Part shown: positions 15,764 to 24,122 of the stretch, one piece after another | Numbering within the stretch: the stretch's first letter is position 1 | How the letters are laid out: each line of letters begins with the position of its first letter | Source: Sulfurimonas sp. UBA6014 | Lineage (GTDB): Bacteria; Campylobacterota; Campylobacteria; Campylobacterales; Sulfurimonadaceae | Direction of reading: 5' to 3' | Length of the DNA stretch: 47,457 nucleotides | Assembly (NCBI GenBank): GCA_002428085.1 | Contig: DJAA01000041.1 | Coordinates: forward strand, 1 to 47,457 | Notes under the pieces: model-generated | What the model saw: the letters and a program-made list of their open reading frames with translations, nothing else | Databases searched by the model: none | What the model was told of the DNA's origin: nothing | Program-made: the position numbers and the translations under genes

Positions 15764-16189
15764 TTAACTCTTAAATTTATCCCAAATTATTTTCTTACCA
15801 AATCCTAGTCTGTTGTCAGTGAGCTTAAAATATTCTACTTTTATTTTCCATAGTTTTGGCTGCATCACTAAAGCGTACGGAAATACTTCAAAATATAACT
15901 TTCTCAAACTCTCATCTTCAAGGAGCAAAAACTCACCCCTAAACTGCAAACCTTGAATTTTCCCCACACTTGTTGTCTCTAAAAGTATATTTCCAGCTAT
16001 ATTTTTGTTTTGCTTGATATTTTGTATATGTGTAGTCTCATCACTACTTGCAACGACAAAAGTGCGCGCCTCATGAGCATACGCATAAAAAAGGCTACAT
16101 GCACTTACCTCTGAGCCATTTGAAGTCGCCAAACTCATCACATGATGGGCTTGGATAAAGGTGTTAATCGCTTGTAAATCTTTACTCAT
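15764..16189 (-). CDS. Pyridoxamine 5'-phosphate oxidase-like FMN split-barrel protein (YhbP/UPF0306-like)
   Basis: A 141-residue single-domain protein with the split-barrel pattern: MSLATSNGSEVSACSLFYA at the N-terminus, a central SSDETTHIQNI helix start, and strands ending IKVEYFKLTDN. It resembles E. coli YhbP, whose function is unknown. Relatives bind FMN, F420 or heme. It is the fourth gene of the ovoA operon and overlaps the preceding 76-residue gene by eight bases, with only a weak ribosome-binding site, so it depends on translational coupling. A role in ovothiol redox chemistry is a context inference. Confidence 0.78.
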   Translation of the reverse strand: MSKDLQAINTFIQAHHVMSLATSNGSEVSACSLFYAYAHEARTFVVASSDETTHIQNIKQNKNIAGNILLETTSVGKIQGLQFRGEFLLLEDESLRKLYFEVFPYALVMQPKLWKIKVEYFKLTDNRLGFGKKIIWDKFKS

Positions 16190-16412
16190 TTATCTTAAAA
16201 AGAAACTTCTCCAACCCCTCGGCATCTGCTATTTCTCTCTTATCAAGCATCATTTTTGCCAACTCGTCATACCAAAGAGTTTCAAATATATCCATCGGGC
16301 TCGCCATATTGTAATAACTTTTCATAAAATCCAAAAGGATAATAAAATTATCTGCTTTTTTATTGCTGTGTGATTTATACTCTTTATATGCGTCCCAATT
16401 AATTTTTACCAT
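16182..16412 (-). CDS. Small conserved-looking protein in ovothiol operon, unknown function
   Basis: The 76-residue product matches nothing I can name. It is soluble, rich in charged and aromatic residues and probably all-helical, with no cysteine and no signal peptide. It looks real because GGGAG lies five bases before its ATG and it overlaps both neighbours (14 bases with ovoB, 8 with the flavin protein), keeping the operon's overlapping pattern. It could be a partner or regulator of one of these enzymes, but nothing in the sequence shows which. Confidence 0.65.
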   Translation of the reverse strand: MVKINWDAYKEYKSHSNKKADNFIILLDFMKSYYNMASPMDIFETLWYDELAKMMLDKREIADAEGLEKFLFKINE

Positions 16413-17607
16413 TATGGCTCCCTTGTATTTTTAAAGCATCTTCTAGCTGCTGAATTACTTGTGACATTTTAGCACGTGAGAGGGCAAAATTCAAGCGCAT
16501 GAAGCCATTGCCTTCACGTCCAAAACTCACTCCGCTATTTAAGCCAAGCTTGGCTTTTTCGACAAAAAATTTCTCTAACTTTTTGTTGGAAAGTCCCATT
16601 CCACGACAATCAAGCCATGCTAAATAAGTTGCTTCTATGGGAGTTACACGGAGTGCATGTGGAAACATTTGGCAAAGTTTTTCGAGCCTTGTAAAGTTTT
16701 CTCTGAGATGAATTTTGAGCTCTTCTAGCCAATCTTTCCCATGGACATACGCCGCCTCAAATGCAACATGCGAGAGGACATTTCCTTGTGCAAAATGAAT
16801 TTTTTTATATACTTCTAAAAAATTTTCTCTTAATTTTTCCTCAGGTATAGCAACTGTGCTCATGGCAAAACCAGCCATGTTAAAGGTTTTTCCTACCCCA
16901 ATGGCTGTGATAGTTCTCGCTCTTGCCTGAGGTGAGAGTGAGGCAAAAGGGATATGAATATTTGGAGCATACACCAAATCTGAATGAATCTCATCAGAGA
17001 AAATAACAATATTATGCTCCTCACACACGGCTAAAATTGCCTCCAACTCCTCACGATGCCAAACTCTTCCCACAGGATTATGCGGAGAACATAAAAGTAG
17101 AAGTTTTGTGTTTTTGTCTATCTTGGCTTTTAAATCTTCAATGTCAAAAACATACCGCCCATCTGCCAACTGTTTCAGCGGATTTTTAACTACTTTTCTC
17201 CCAAGAGACACTACACTTTTAAAAAAAGGGGGATATACAGGGGTTTGGACAATCACCCCATCACCCACTTTGCTAAATGCCTCAATAGCAACATGCATAG
17301 AAGCAACAACAGAGTGAGAATGGAGCATATCTTCTACTTCAAAAACCGTATCATGTTCTTGTCTCATCCACTTGAGTTGCGCCTTGTAGAGACTTTTTGG
17401 GACATCTTCATAGCCGATGATAGGATGAGAGAGACGTTTTTTTACCGCCTCCAAGACAAAGTCGGGAGTGTCGATATCCATATCTGCAACCCAAACCGGC
17501 AACAAATCTTCTCTTCCAAACAACTTTGACCTGAGTCTATATTTCTCCGCATTTGAGCCTTCTCGACATACAGAGACATCAAAGTTATAACTCACCTCTT
17601 TTTCCAT
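16399..17607 (-). CDS. ovoB: PLP-dependent beta-lyase, probable OvoB sulfoxide lyase (MalY/PatB-like)
   Basis: A fold-type I PLP enzyme of 402 residues. The cofactor lysine is K240 in GVGKTFNMAG, with N177 (SPHNPVG) and D205 (FSDEIHSD) as the usual pyridine and phosphate-side contacts. The opening YNFDVSVCREGSNAEKYR is typical of MalY/PatB cystathionine beta-lyases. It lies directly after ovoA, overlapping by 16 bases. In ovothiol synthesis the second step, cleavage of the histidyl-cysteine sulfoxide to a 5-thiohistidine, is done by a PLP lyase of this class called OvoB. The OvoB call rests on this context; a plain C-S beta-lyase is the alternative. Confidence 0.82.
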   Translation of the reverse strand: MEKEVSYNFDVSVCREGSNAEKYRLRSKLFGREDLLPVWVADMDIDTPDFVLEAVKKRLSHPIIGYEDVPKSLYKAQLKWMRQEHDTVFEVEDMLHSHSVVASMHVAIEAFSKVGDGVIVQTPVYPPFFKSVVSLGRKVVKNPLKQLADGRYVFDIEDLKAKIDKNTKLLLLCSPHNPVGRVWHREELEAILAVCEEHNIVIFSDEIHSDLVYAPNIHIPFASLSPQARARTITAIGVGKTFNMAGFAMSTVAIPEEKLRENFLEVYKKIHFAQGNVLSHVAFEAAYVHGKDWLEELKIHLRENFTRLEKLCQMFPHALRVTPIEATYLAWLDCRGMGLSNKKLEKFFVEKAKLGLNSGVSFGREGNGFMRLNFALSRAKMSQVIQQLEDALKIQGSHNGKN

Positions 17608-19688
17608 ACACTCATCTCAGATACAGTGTGTTGGTATTTTCTTGCTGTTTCTTTGATAACAAACGCCAAATCTTGTACATGAATCAGCTCAAACTTCTCT
17701 GATAAAATACTCTTAAGTGAGTCAATAGTTTTAACTTCATGACCTTTGTCATCTTTATAACCCCCTAGCCAAAACTCTTTTTTAGTGGAGCTCTCCTGCC
17801 AAGTATAGGGAGAAGTTATGACTAAAATCCCCTCTTCATTTAAACGCTCACTGATGATATCCAAAAATAAAAGTGGCTGATAAAGTCTGTCAATAAGGTT
17901 TGTAGCCATAACAAGGTCGTATGAATGGTAACTTGGTTTCATGTTGCAAGCATCGCCTTGCCAAAAAGAGACTCTCTCTTTTATCTTCTCATATCCCAAT
18001 TGTTCTATCGTCACTTTTTTGTTCACAATAAGATTGCCCTCTTCTTTTGAGGCAAATGCAATATAACCCTCTTCTTTGAGTTTGGAGCCAACTTGGATAA
18101 AACGAACTGAAAAATCAATACCCTCTACGGCATCAAACTCTTTTGCAAGTTCATAGGTTGCCCGACCTGTTGCACACCCTAAATCAAGTGCTTTTGTTTT
18201 ATGAACAGCAAATTTTGAGGCTATTTTTGCACATTCGATTGCAAAGTTTTTTACCCCAAAATATTCATCTCCGTATTGAAATTCACAGTACTGTGAAACG
18301 AGTTCATCACTCTCATAAATATCTTGAATTTTCTCTTCTTTCGTTTGCGAAATGACATAGCGAAACCCAGCATTTTGGTAAAAATGTTTTCTAAAAGCAT
18401 AGCGTGAATGCTTCATGATTAAGTTGCCGCTGCTCGCCCATGATGAGCCCAAGATAATGGCATGACGCTCATCAAAAGTCGGCACTGAAAAATCATCATA
18501 TGCTGGATGAACAGCAAACCCTTCAAAACCAAAAATAGGAGTTTTGCTCCACTGCCAAACATTTCCGACAACATCATAAAGTCCATTAAAATCATACCTA
18601 TCAACAGGAGAAGAACTCCAGTGTACAAAGTTTTGGTTTGCCCTGCTCTCATCGAGATCTAACACATCTTTTAAGCCAACTTGCTCATACATTGCCGCAT
18701 ACTCTGCTTCACTTGGAAGTGAGTACTGTAAAGCCTCTTTTTTGCTTTTATATCTGCAAAAAGCTTCTGCTTCAAGTGCATTAACATCAACGGGCCAGTT
18801 TTGGGGCATGTCGATGATTGCGCTCAGTGTTCTGTATTTGTAAATGCCATTTTCCACATGCCAAAAAGTCGGGTGTTTCGCTGCACTTATTTGCAAAAAC
18901 TTTTTCCCCTCATCATCCCAATACTCTGGATTTTCATAGCCACCATCTCTGACAAACTCCATAAACTCGCCGTTGCTGACTAAGTATTTTGAAGCTTGAA
19001 ACTCTGACACATCTTGTGCATAGTTTCCGTATTCGTTATCCCAGCCATAGAGATGATGTGTAGTCTCTTTCCCTAGTTTTATATGCCTAGGTGCGATTAT
19101 TAGCATCTCATTTTTTGGAGCAGGACCCGACTCTTTGCAAAGGGAAAATTCTGCGACTTCTTTTATAAACTCTAGTGGCATTTGACGGTGTAAAACCAAA
19201 GAAGTTTCTATATGGATTCGCTCATGCTCAATGCCCATGAGTATAATCCACATGGCAGAGTTCTCGTTGATAGGTAAAGTCAACGGGAGCGTTGTTATAA
19301 GCTCGTCAACCAACACGCTCACTTTTGCTCTGTACTCTCTCACCTTAGTTACGCTAGGCCATTGGTAGTTTGTCCCATTCATATCATCCCAAGACATCTC
19401 ATCGACACCTACGGCAAAAATGGACTCAAAATCAGCGTCAATTCTTTGTTCTATGATTTTCATATGGATGAGTTTATTGATAAAAAAAGTCGCCGTATGC
19501 CCAAAGTAAAAAATCATAGGATGACGGGTAATTTCGGACTGTTTGTAAAAAACCTCATCAGTTTTTAAGACTTCAAATATTTTCTCAAAAAGATTGTAAG
19601 TATTATGAAAATATTTTCGTATCTCTTCTCGTTTTGCCTGAGGGCTCTCTCCATCAAGAGTTACAGGATAAATGCTTAATTTGCTCAA
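17592..19688 (-). CDS. ovoA: OvoA: 5-histidylcysteine sulfoxide synthase fused to N-methyltransferase
   Basis: A 698-residue, three-part enzyme of ovothiol synthesis. The N-terminal DinB-like domain carries the non-heme iron motif HERIHIE (H155, H159, E161; HX3HXE). A formylglycine-generating-enzyme-like domain spans about 200-450, with GWDNEYG and ending near AFRKHFYQNAGFRYV. A SAM methyltransferase domain spans about 480-698, with ALDLGCATGRATYEL as motif I; in OvoA it N-methylates 5-thiohistidine. All three parts look complete. The start is TTG at 19688 with AAAGG six bases upstream. It heads the ovoA-ovoB-small ORF-flavin protein operon and is divergent from pgeF with 31 bases between. 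Confidence 0.93.
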   Translation of the reverse strand: MSKLSIYPVTLDGESPQAKREEIRKYFHNTYNLFEKIFEVLKTDEVFYKQSEITRHPMIFYFGHTATFFINKLIHMKIIEQRIDADFESIFAVGVDEMSWDDMNGTNYQWPSVTKVREYRAKVSVLVDELITTLPLTLPINENSAMWIILMGIEHERIHIETSLVLHRQMPLEFIKEVAEFSLCKESGPAPKNEMLIIAPRHIKLGKETTHHLYGWDNEYGNYAQDVSEFQASKYLVSNGEFMEFVRDGGYENPEYWDDEGKKFLQISAAKHPTFWHVENGIYKYRTLSAIIDMPQNWPVDVNALEAEAFCRYKSKKEALQYSLPSEAEYAAMYEQVGLKDVLDLDESRANQNFVHWSSSPVDRYDFNGLYDVVGNVWQWSKTPIFGFEGFAVHPAYDDFSVPTFDERHAIILGSSWASSGNLIMKHSRYAFRKHFYQNAGFRYVISQTKEEKIQDIYESDELVSQYCEFQYGDEYFGVKNFAIECAKIASKFAVHKTKALDLGCATGRATYELAKEFDAVEGIDFSVRFIQVGSKLKEEGYIAFASKEEGNLIVNKKVTIEQLGYEKIKERVSFWQGDACNMKPSYHSYDLVMATNLIDRLYQPLLFLDIISERLNEEGILVITSPYTWQESSTKKEFWLGGYKDDKGHEVKTIDSLKSILSEKFELIHVQDLAFVIKETARKYQHTVSEMSVWKKR

Positions 19689-19704
19689 AATAAACCTTTA
19701 ATTT

Positions 19705-19713
19705 TGTTATAAT
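19705..19713 (+). promoter_or_regulatory. Extended -10 promoter placing transcription start at the pgeF ATG
   Basis: TGTTATAAT is a perfect extended -10. Its hexamer ends six bases before the pgeF ATG at 19720, so transcription would start at or next to the A of the ATG. No ribosome-binding sequence precedes that ATG, fitting a leaderless message. The opposite strand must also hold the ovoA promoter in this 31-base gap. Confidence 0.5.
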
Positions 19714-19719
19714 AATTAT

Positions 19720-20445
19720 ATGAAATTTTATCATAGCAAACAATTAAATTCTCTACCTAATCTTACACACGCTTTTACCACAAGATACAGCGGCAATCTC
19801 GCCTTTCATGTCAATGATGACCCTTTGGCTGTTGAGGCAAATCATGAGCGTCTCTCACAAGAACTTGGCTATAAAAAAAAGTCTCTTATTCATATGAAAC
19901 AGATTCACTCCAACTTCGTCCACACGGTTCTTGATGAGGACGATTTTTACACGCCAAGAAGTTGCGATGCCCTTATCACCAACAAGAAAAACACCCCGCT
20001 TATGGTGATGGTAGCAGACTGTGCCCCTTTGCTTTTTTATGATGATAAACAAAAAGTTATCGCCGCCGCTCATGCTGGAAGAGAAGGTGCTTTTAAAAAT
20101 ATCGTGCAAAAAGTGGTAGAAAAAATGTCCTTAGAATTTGCATCAAACCCACAGCACATCTCTGTAAGTATCGGTGCAAATATCGGTGTTTGCTGTTATG
20201 AAGTGGGGCATGAAATTTATGATAAGGCAAAAGAACTACAACTAGAGTACGCTTTAGAAAGAAGAGAGGAGCGCTATTACCTTGACATCAACAAGATTTT
20301 AAAAGGACAACTCATCGCATGTGGCATCAAAAATCAAAACATTGAGTTTTCTAACGAATGTACCTGCTGTAAGAAAGAGAACTACTACTCTTACAGAGCC
20401 GAGAAAACCACAGGAAGATTTTGCGGCATTCTCATGTTAAAGTAA
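19720..20445 (+). CDS. pgeF: PgeF/YfiH (LACC1-like) polyphenol oxidase-fold protein
   Basis: A 241-residue member of the YfiH/DUF152 family. Bacterial members clear mis-incorporated L-Ser from peptidoglycan precursors (PgeF), and the family also has purine nucleoside phosphorylase and adenosine deaminase activity. Zinc-site segments are visible: MKQIHSN (H at about 63), ADCAPLL (C) and AAAHAGREG (H). CCYEV and the late CTCCKKENYYSYR are also typical. There is no Shine-Dalgarno, and an extended -10 sits right at the ATG. It ends tail to tail with the GGDEF-EAL gene, with four bases between stops. Confidence 0.9.
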   Translation: MKFYHSKQLNSLPNLTHAFTTRYSGNLAFHVNDDPLAVEANHERLSQELGYKKKSLIHMKQIHSNFVHTVLDEDDFYTPRSCDALITNKKNTPLMVMVADCAPLLFYDDKQKVIAAAHAGREGAFKNIVQKVVEKMSLEFASNPQHISVSIGANIGVCCYEVGHEIYDKAKELQLEYALERREERYYLDINKILKGQLIACGIKNQNIEFSNECTCCKKENYYSYRAEKTTGRFCGILMLK

Positions 20446-20459
20446 AATGTTAAAGTAAA
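20434..20459. repeat. Perfect 13-bp tandem duplication across convergent stop codons
   Basis: ATGTTAAAGTAAA occurs twice in direct succession (20434-20446 and 20447-20459). The first unit carries the last codons and TAA of pgeF. The second contains the TAA of the opposing GGDEF-EAL gene read on the minus strand. It looks like a recent slippage duplication. Confidence 0.8.
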
Positions 20460-23400
20460 AGCTTTTCAAATTCTGCGGCAGGGACTGGCTTGCTTTTGAA
20501 ATAGCCTTGATACATTGTACACCCTTTTTCTCTTAAAAATTCTACCTGCTCTAGCCTCTCTGTCCCCTCTGCAAGGACTTGAAATCCAAGTGCTTGACCC
20601 ATAGCAATAATGGCACTTACGATTGCTACATCGTCTGCATCGTAAGGAATATCATCCACAAAACTTTTGTCAATTTTGAGCACATCAATCGGAAAACGTT
20701 TGAGGTAACTCAGTGACGAGTATCCCGTCCCAAAGTCATCTATTGCTAAACGAATCCCTTTTGAACGCAAAACATGGAACATCTCCACTACCTCTTCTTC
20801 CCTTTGCATCAGTGAACTCTCAGTGATTTCAAGTTCTAAACGAGAAGCTGGATACCCGCTTTTCTTTAAAGCTTTATCTACCATTAGAGGAATATTTTGA
20901 TAGCGAATTTGTTGCGCAGATAAGTTCACGGCAAGCATGAGTCTATGCCCTGCATCAAGCCATACCTTCCCTTGTCTACAAGTTTCATTTAAAACCCACT
21001 CTCCAATTGCACCAATCAAACCAAACTCTTCAGCAATAGGAATAAATTCTATCGGGGGAATAAGCCCTTTTTCTGGATGATGCCAACGCACTAAAGCCTC
21101 AGCACCTAAAATACGACCCGAAGCGATATGAACCTGTGGCTGATAATAGACTTCAAACTCATTACGTTTTATAGCATGACGCAAATCATTTTCACACTCT
21201 ATGCGGTAGCGTGCAAGGCTTGTAAGCTCATCGGTATAGTAGCTATAGGTCCCTCTTCTATTTGCCTTTGACTTATAAAGTGCGGCATCTGCGTTTTGCA
21301 AAATATCCGAAGCGTTCTCCCCATCATTTGGATAAATAGCAATTCCCGCACTTACACCCACATGGATAGATGCTCCAGTAGAGAGAATGTACTCTAAAGA
21401 GAGTGAATCTATGATTTCCTGCGCGAGTCTTCCTGTATCTTCTGCTCGCGTTAAATTTTCAAGCACAACAGCAAATTCATCGCCGCCTATACGACTCACA
21501 AGATCACAATCTCTCAAACGCTCCGAAAAACGCTTTGCAATAAGCTGAAGCAATTCATCTCCAAGACTGTGTCCGTAGCTGTCATTAATATCTTTGAAGT
21601 GGTCTAAATCAAACATGACTAAAGCTATTTTTGTTTTATTTCGCTTAGCTTGCTCTATAGAATTTTGTAAATTAGAAATCAAAAATGTCCGATTTGCAAG
21701 CCCTGTCAACGCATCATAATTTGCAAGAATTTCAAGTTTTTTCTCGTATATTTTTTGCTCAGTTATATCTTGGATTGTCCCAATACCTGCAACCATGTTC
21801 CCCCAAGAATCTATTTCTAATTTCGCATATTCTCGCACCCACTTGAGTTCATGATTTACTATAATACGGTGTTCAATATTATATTCGTCTCCGTTTAATG
21901 CCGACAACCAAGCAGCATCAACTCTCACAACATCATCAGGATGTGCACAGCTTAAAAAAAGTTCATACGAGATTGGGGTCTGTTTATCTATGCCAAAAAT
22001 TCTGTAAGTTTCATCTGACCACTCCAGTTTATTGTCTTCAAAACTGAGTCTCCAACTCCCCACTTTAGCCAATTTTTGGGCTTCATTTAAGTCATTATCT
22101 TTACGAATGATTTCATTTTGATATTCTATCTGTTCTGTGACATCTTGCACCATGCCTACAGCTTTTATCGGTGTATTGGCTGCGTCGTAAAGAAATTCGG
22201 TGTGTGTTTTAATCCATCTAAAATGACCCTCTGGACGAACAATTTTATAAAGAGAACCGAGTTGTCTGTTCTCTTTTGAAGCATCAAAAAGTGCATGGTG
22301 TACTTTTGCTTGTTCTTGAGGTGCAAAAAGTTTTATAAGCTCTTTAAACGATATTTTTTGACCCATCGATATGCCAAAAATCTTATACGATTCATCTGTT
22401 CCCCAAAACACATCATTCACCATATCCCATTCCCAAGTCCCTATGTGTGCCAAGGATTGGATGTTACTTATGAACTCATCTTTATGTTTTCTCTCTGTAA
22501 TATCTCTAGAAACACCAATAACACCGAGTAAAGTTCCCGCCTCATCATGCATAGGCGTTTTTACCGTCTCAAAATAGCCCTCATAACTTCCATCACCAAA
22601 CTTTAAAAATTCTTGATTTGTACGTGAACCACCAGCCTCCATCGCTTTTTGGTCATGCTCACGAAAAAAGTTTGCCAACTGTGCATCAACAAAAGCAAAA
22701 TCGTCTTTTCCTAAAATCTCTTTTTCACTTGCATTGTATAATCTTTCAAACATTTTATTGCAAGCCAAATACTCCCCTTGCGTATTTTTGAGCCAAATCA
22801 AATCAGGGATTGTATTAATGAGAATATTTAAAAATGATTTTTGTTTGATAAGTTCAGACTGCTCACGCATTAAACTATTTTGTGTTTTCTTTTGCTCTGT
22901 AATATCTCGATAAATTGCCATCATGTAAGGTGTATCAAACAAAGTTATCGCTACAACATTGACAAAAACATCCAGAAATCTCCCATCTTTTGTCCGATGA
23001 GTTGTCTCAAAAGTGTCTGAACCATGATGCTCAATCGCTTCGATTCTGCGTGCGGTCTCATGAGGCATTTCACTTGCGTTATAATCGGAAATTTTAAGCT
23101 TCGCAAATTCTGCGGCCGTATAGCCTAAATGTTCATGTGCCGCCTTGTTAAACTCAACGGCTTTCATAGTTGAGCTCTCAATAAGCAAAACTCCATCAGG
23201 CATCGCTTCAAATAATTTGAAATATTTTAGATTATTGAGCTCTACTGTTTTTTTTTGGTCACGAAGTAGTTTTTTTCGCTTATACAGTTCGGAGATAGTG
23301 TCATTTTTTTGCTCTATAACTTTAAACAAAAACTCAAAATAAGCGCCATGAATATTGTGAAGAATATCATGACGGTTAAGTAACCCAATAAGATTATTTG

Positions 23401-24109
23401 CCTCATCAAGAACAATAAGTTCATGCACATTGTGCTCTTGCATTTTACTGGCTGCATCATGGAGAAAGGTATCTTGTTTTATAAACTGAAATTTTTTCTG
23501 CAGTAAAGTGTGAAGTTGCTCTTCGTTTACCTCTTTGGTAGCGTAAAGCATTTGAGATATATCACGTTCTGTGACTAAACCCTCGATATGCCTTCCACTC
23601 ATAACAATCGCGTAGTCACATTTATTGGTGTTCATGAGAGATGCTATTTGCCTCACAGACATATTGAACTCAACTATAAGCGGATTACTGTTCATCACTT
23701 CGCTCACAGTTTTAAATTGATTTAAATTTTCAAATCCGATATGACGGAGAAAGTCACCCTCGCTAACAATGCCAAAAAGCTTTGCTTTATCGTCTGTTAC
23801 AACCAAATGCTTGTACCCTTTTTCATCCATCAACGTATAGGCATCATGAATGCCCATAGTTTTTGGAACACAAAAAGGGTGTGGCGTCATCACCTCTTGT
23901 ATAAGAGTTTTCACATCAATGGCATCAGAGACAATACGAAGCGCGTCATGTTCAGTAAAAATACCCAAAGGAACATGATTTACATCAACAATCACAACAC
24001 AACTGATACCATTTTCTGTCATCAGCTTGAGCGCTTTTTCTACCGTTTCATTCAAGTAAAGATAAATAGTAGTGTTTGATACAATTGATTTTAAAGTAAT
24101 TGAATTCAT
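20450..24109 (-). CDS. Four-CBS, four-PAS, GGDEF-EAL c-di-GMP signalling protein
   Basis: A 1219-residue cytoplasmic protein without membrane helices. Residues 1-255 hold four CBS motifs in two Bateman pairs, which in other proteins bind adenosyl compounds. A coiled linker (260-295) leads to four PAS domains (about 295-408, 424-541, 550-662 and 674-787), each ending in a DITEQ or DITER-type linker. GGDEF is intact at 875-879, with an RDCD inhibitory site at 866-869. EAL is intact at 1004-1006, with DDFGTGYSS and KIDKSFV downstream. Both cyclase and phosphodiesterase activity are possible. It follows dxs after 13 bases, so it may be the tail of the long minus-strand run. No ligand can be assigned. 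Confidence 0.94.
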   Translation of the reverse strand: MNSITLKSIVSNTTIYLYLNETVEKALKLMTENGISCVVIVDVNHVPLGIFTEHDALRIVSDAIDVKTLIQEVMTPHPFCVPKTMGIHDAYTLMDEKGYKHLVVTDDKAKLFGIVSEGDFLRHIGFENLNQFKTVSEVMNSNPLIVEFNMSVRQIASLMNTNKCDYAIVMSGRHIEGLVTERDISQMLYATKEVNEEQLHTLLQKKFQFIKQDTFLHDAASKMQEHNVHELIVLDEANNLIGLLNRHDILHNIHGAYFEFLFKVIEQKNDTISELYKRKKLLRDQKKTVELNNLKYFKLFEAMPDGVLLIESSTMKAVEFNKAAHEHLGYTAAEFAKLKISDYNASEMPHETARRIEAIEHHGSDTFETTHRTKDGRFLDVFVNVVAITLFDTPYMMAIYRDITEQKKTQNSLMREQSELIKQKSFLNILINTIPDLIWLKNTQGEYLACNKMFERLYNASEKEILGKDDFAFVDAQLANFFREHDQKAMEAGGSRTNQEFLKFGDGSYEGYFETVKTPMHDEAGTLLGVIGVSRDITERKHKDEFISNIQSLAHIGTWEWDMVNDVFWGTDESYKIFGISMGQKISFKELIKLFAPQEQAKVHHALFDASKENRQLGSLYKIVRPEGHFRWIKTHTEFLYDAANTPIKAVGMVQDVTEQIEYQNEIIRKDNDLNEAQKLAKVGSWRLSFEDNKLEWSDETYRIFGIDKQTPISYELFLSCAHPDDVVRVDAAWLSALNGDEYNIEHRIIVNHELKWVREYAKLEIDSWGNMVAGIGTIQDITEQKIYEKKLEILANYDALTGLANRTFLISNLQNSIEQAKRNKTKIALVMFDLDHFKDINDSYGHSLGDELLQLIAKRFSERLRDCDLVSRIGGDEFAVVLENLTRAEDTGRLAQEIIDSLSLEYILSTGASIHVGVSAGIAIYPNDGENASDILQNADAALYKSKANRRGTYSYYTDELTSLARYRIECENDLRHAIKRNEFEVYYQPQVHIASGRILGAEALVRWHHPEKGLIPPIEFIPIAEEFGLIGAIGEWVLNETCRQGKVWLDAGHRLMLAVNLSAQQIRYQNIPLMVDKALKKSGYPASRLELEITESSLMQREEEVVEMFHVLRSKGIRLAIDDFGTGYSSLSYLKRFPIDVLKIDKSFVDDIPYDADDVAIVSAIIAMGQALGFQVLAEGTERLEQVEFLREKGCTMYQGYFKSKPVPAAEFEKLLL

Positions 24110-24122
24110 GGGTATTCCTTTT

